Assembly: GCA_947359465.1 (NCBI GenBank)
Contig: OX375872.1
Location: 126,678,337-126,742,336, forward strand
Direction: 5' to 3'
DNA length: 64,000 nt
Source: Metellina segmentata
Taxonomy: Eukaryota; Arthropoda; Arachnida; Araneae; Tetragnathidae
Shown piece by piece: positions 62,771 through 64,000 of this stretch (position 1 is its first letter; the number at the start of each line of letters is the position of its first letter). The notes under the pieces are model-generated. The model ran no database searches. It worked only from the letters and a program-made list of their open reading frames with translations, and was not told the origin of the DNA. Both the position numbers and the translations under genes were made by a program.

Positions 62771-63314
62771 GAATACTAAATTGAGTTCAATGAGCATAAT
62801 CAAATCTCACATGTCAAATAAACATTTAATCGGATTTTGTAACTAGAGAGAAATGAATGAATATCTCACCACTGCACACCAAAAAGTATATTCTAGCATG
62901 TCATAAAGATTGGAGCATCACAAAACAAATTCAATAGATACTTTCAGGGCCATCAAATCTTATAAATAGGTATAAATGAGAAGCATTAGTGAATAATCAA
63001 TGCAAAATCCATACCTTTATATCTTCCAGGAGTACGGGGATATGAATCAGGATGCTTGCTGCTGTGCATGAAAACATTACAAAAATGAATCACTCAAACA
63101 CAGACTACACACAGTTGACAGAAAGCCCCAACAGGTCAATTTATCAATGGGACCATTGGGATTTGAGCATTTCATCCAATCACTCACAGCACATATGAAT
63201 TCAACCAAACTGCAGGAAATTATTGTTTACTTTCCCCATGGAGATACAAATCCATCCCAAAAGTTTTATAAATGTGTTGCTAATTATTGTTCACAGTCCA
63301 AAATGGTAGGTAAC

Positions 63315-63503
63315 AACCGGACACATACGACTTCCATCAACAATAGATGGGAGATCATATTGTTCCAAATGCATTTCCATTTGCCCCTTCCACTTACTCC
63401 AATTTCCAGCTCCTTCCACTTTGTCTATCTGTACCTTTAGATCAGCTATACTAGCGACTCGCTCTGCTAGGCCTAACTTAATAAGGTCCGTTTTCCTTTT
63501 CAA
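63315..63503 (-). pseudogene. Truncated copia gag N-terminus (unit 10)
   Basis: Same 63-codon remnant, DL variant. Confidence 0.78.
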
Positions 63504-63743
63504 AAACTGCAGACTTACTTCACTTAGATTTAAAACGTGATAAGCCCATAACCTGATACGATTATCAACAAATCAGGGTCATCAAACAAAACAGGAAAAC
63601 TCAAGGGCTAAGAGAATAAGAATTTAATATGTAAACAAAATACATATTACACAAAAGAGAATCGAATGCATTAGTGAGAAGTTGTAGTTGTAGTTAATAC
63701 AACAGGTATATAAGTTGAGTTGTAGCTCGTCTCTTTTCCAACA
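63315..63743 (-). mobile_element. Ty1/copia 5' end fragment (unit 10)
   Basis: LTR 63554-63743, primer site and gag start; DL variant. Followed directly by the partial unit 11. Confidence 0.85.
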
Positions 63744-63752
63744 ACATTGCCA

Positions 63753-64000
63753 AGTTCATTTCTCATTACAAGTCACCATAATATTTATAGGTTTCAAGTT
63801 GTATTTCAAAAACATATCAGCATGCAGAAACGAAGGTTTTCCTGGATTTTAAAATCATCCATGTGTTCCCCAGGTCTTTAATAATAATGTCTAAATTACC
63901 ATAGTGAAATTTAATCTGAATCTAATGGCATTTCATATTTAAAGAAATCTAAAAAAAAACCAGATTGCAGGTATATGAGCTTCTTTCTTCCACGCTATGC
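63753..64000 (+). repeat. Macrosatellite unit 11, partial (cut by window end)
   Basis: Begins with the same bases as the other units and runs to the window edge inside the AT-rich lead. The array therefore continues to the right. Because base 1 lies at the same phase immediately after a copia LTR end in every other junction, the array probably extends to the left too. Confidence 0.95.

Larger units (their letters stand above)
56931..63752 (+). repeat. Macrosatellite unit 10 (Rep-bearing class, 6822 bp)
   Basis: Carries Rep element copy 4 (61750-62770). It has the unit 7/9 variant set in the 5' half and keeps the unit 7 variants (GAAAAAGATTG, GTGTGTAAATACC, CAGAAGGGCC) in the middle where unit 9 does not. 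A private GT insertion (AAATGTGTAGC) occurs near 60391. Confidence 0.95.

Noticed and set aside
1..64000. rDNA, histone, 5S or snRNA gene cluster
   Set aside because: The 6-kb tandem unit size fits such clusters, but no histone-like protein or recognisable rRNA, 5S, U1, U2 or U6 sequence was found in a unit by eye.
1..64000. CRISPR array or prokaryotic mobile island
   Set aside because: Repeats are kilobases long without regular short repeat-spacer structure. There are no bacterial-type genes, and a copia LTR element marks the DNA as eukaryotic.

Overview
The window is eukaryotic nuclear DNA, probably from an animal and most likely an invertebrate. That is inferred from AT-rich non-coding repeats, a Ty1/copia retrotransposon fragment with a copia-type primer site, and an endogenous Rep-bearing element. 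There is no prokaryotic gene layout and no intact cellular gene.

The whole 64 kb is one head-to-tail macrosatellite: ten complete units plus a partial eleventh, all in the same orientation. Unit starts (anchored on the phase at base 1) are 1, 5907, 11759, 18049, 24339, 30629, 36484, 43295, 50112, 56931 and 63753. There are three length classes. Units 1, 2 and 6 are about 5.85-5.91 kb. Units 3-5 are exactly 6290 bp and keep an extra 433 bp. Units 7-10 are about 6.81-6.82 kb and carry a 1020-bp insertion. Each unit is built from at least three diverged internal copies (A, C, B) of an older, shorter repeat, followed by a minus-strand Ty1/copia piece made of a 190-bp LTR, a tRNA-iMet-type primer site and the first ~63 gag codons.

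The 1020-bp insertion in units 7-10 is the most distinctive item. It has perfect 23-bp terminal inverted repeats and encodes on the minus strand the HUH-endonuclease part of a CRESS-DNA-virus-like Rep (motifs HCQG and YCRKDG). The helicase domain is missing and the reading frame is broken. It sits at the same base in four consecutive units and replaces 65 bp of satellite, so it inserted once and was then copied by array expansion.

Sequence variants are shuffled between units. Unit 6 joins a long-type 5' part to a short-type 3' part, unit 9 switches type in mid-unit, and unit 8 differs from 7, 9 and 10 in its 5' half. This indicates unequal crossing-over or gene conversion. The many 60-128 aa open frames are not credible genes; several are broken by indels between otherwise near-identical units. 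No rRNA, tRNA, snRNA, histone gene or CRISPR array was recognised by eye.
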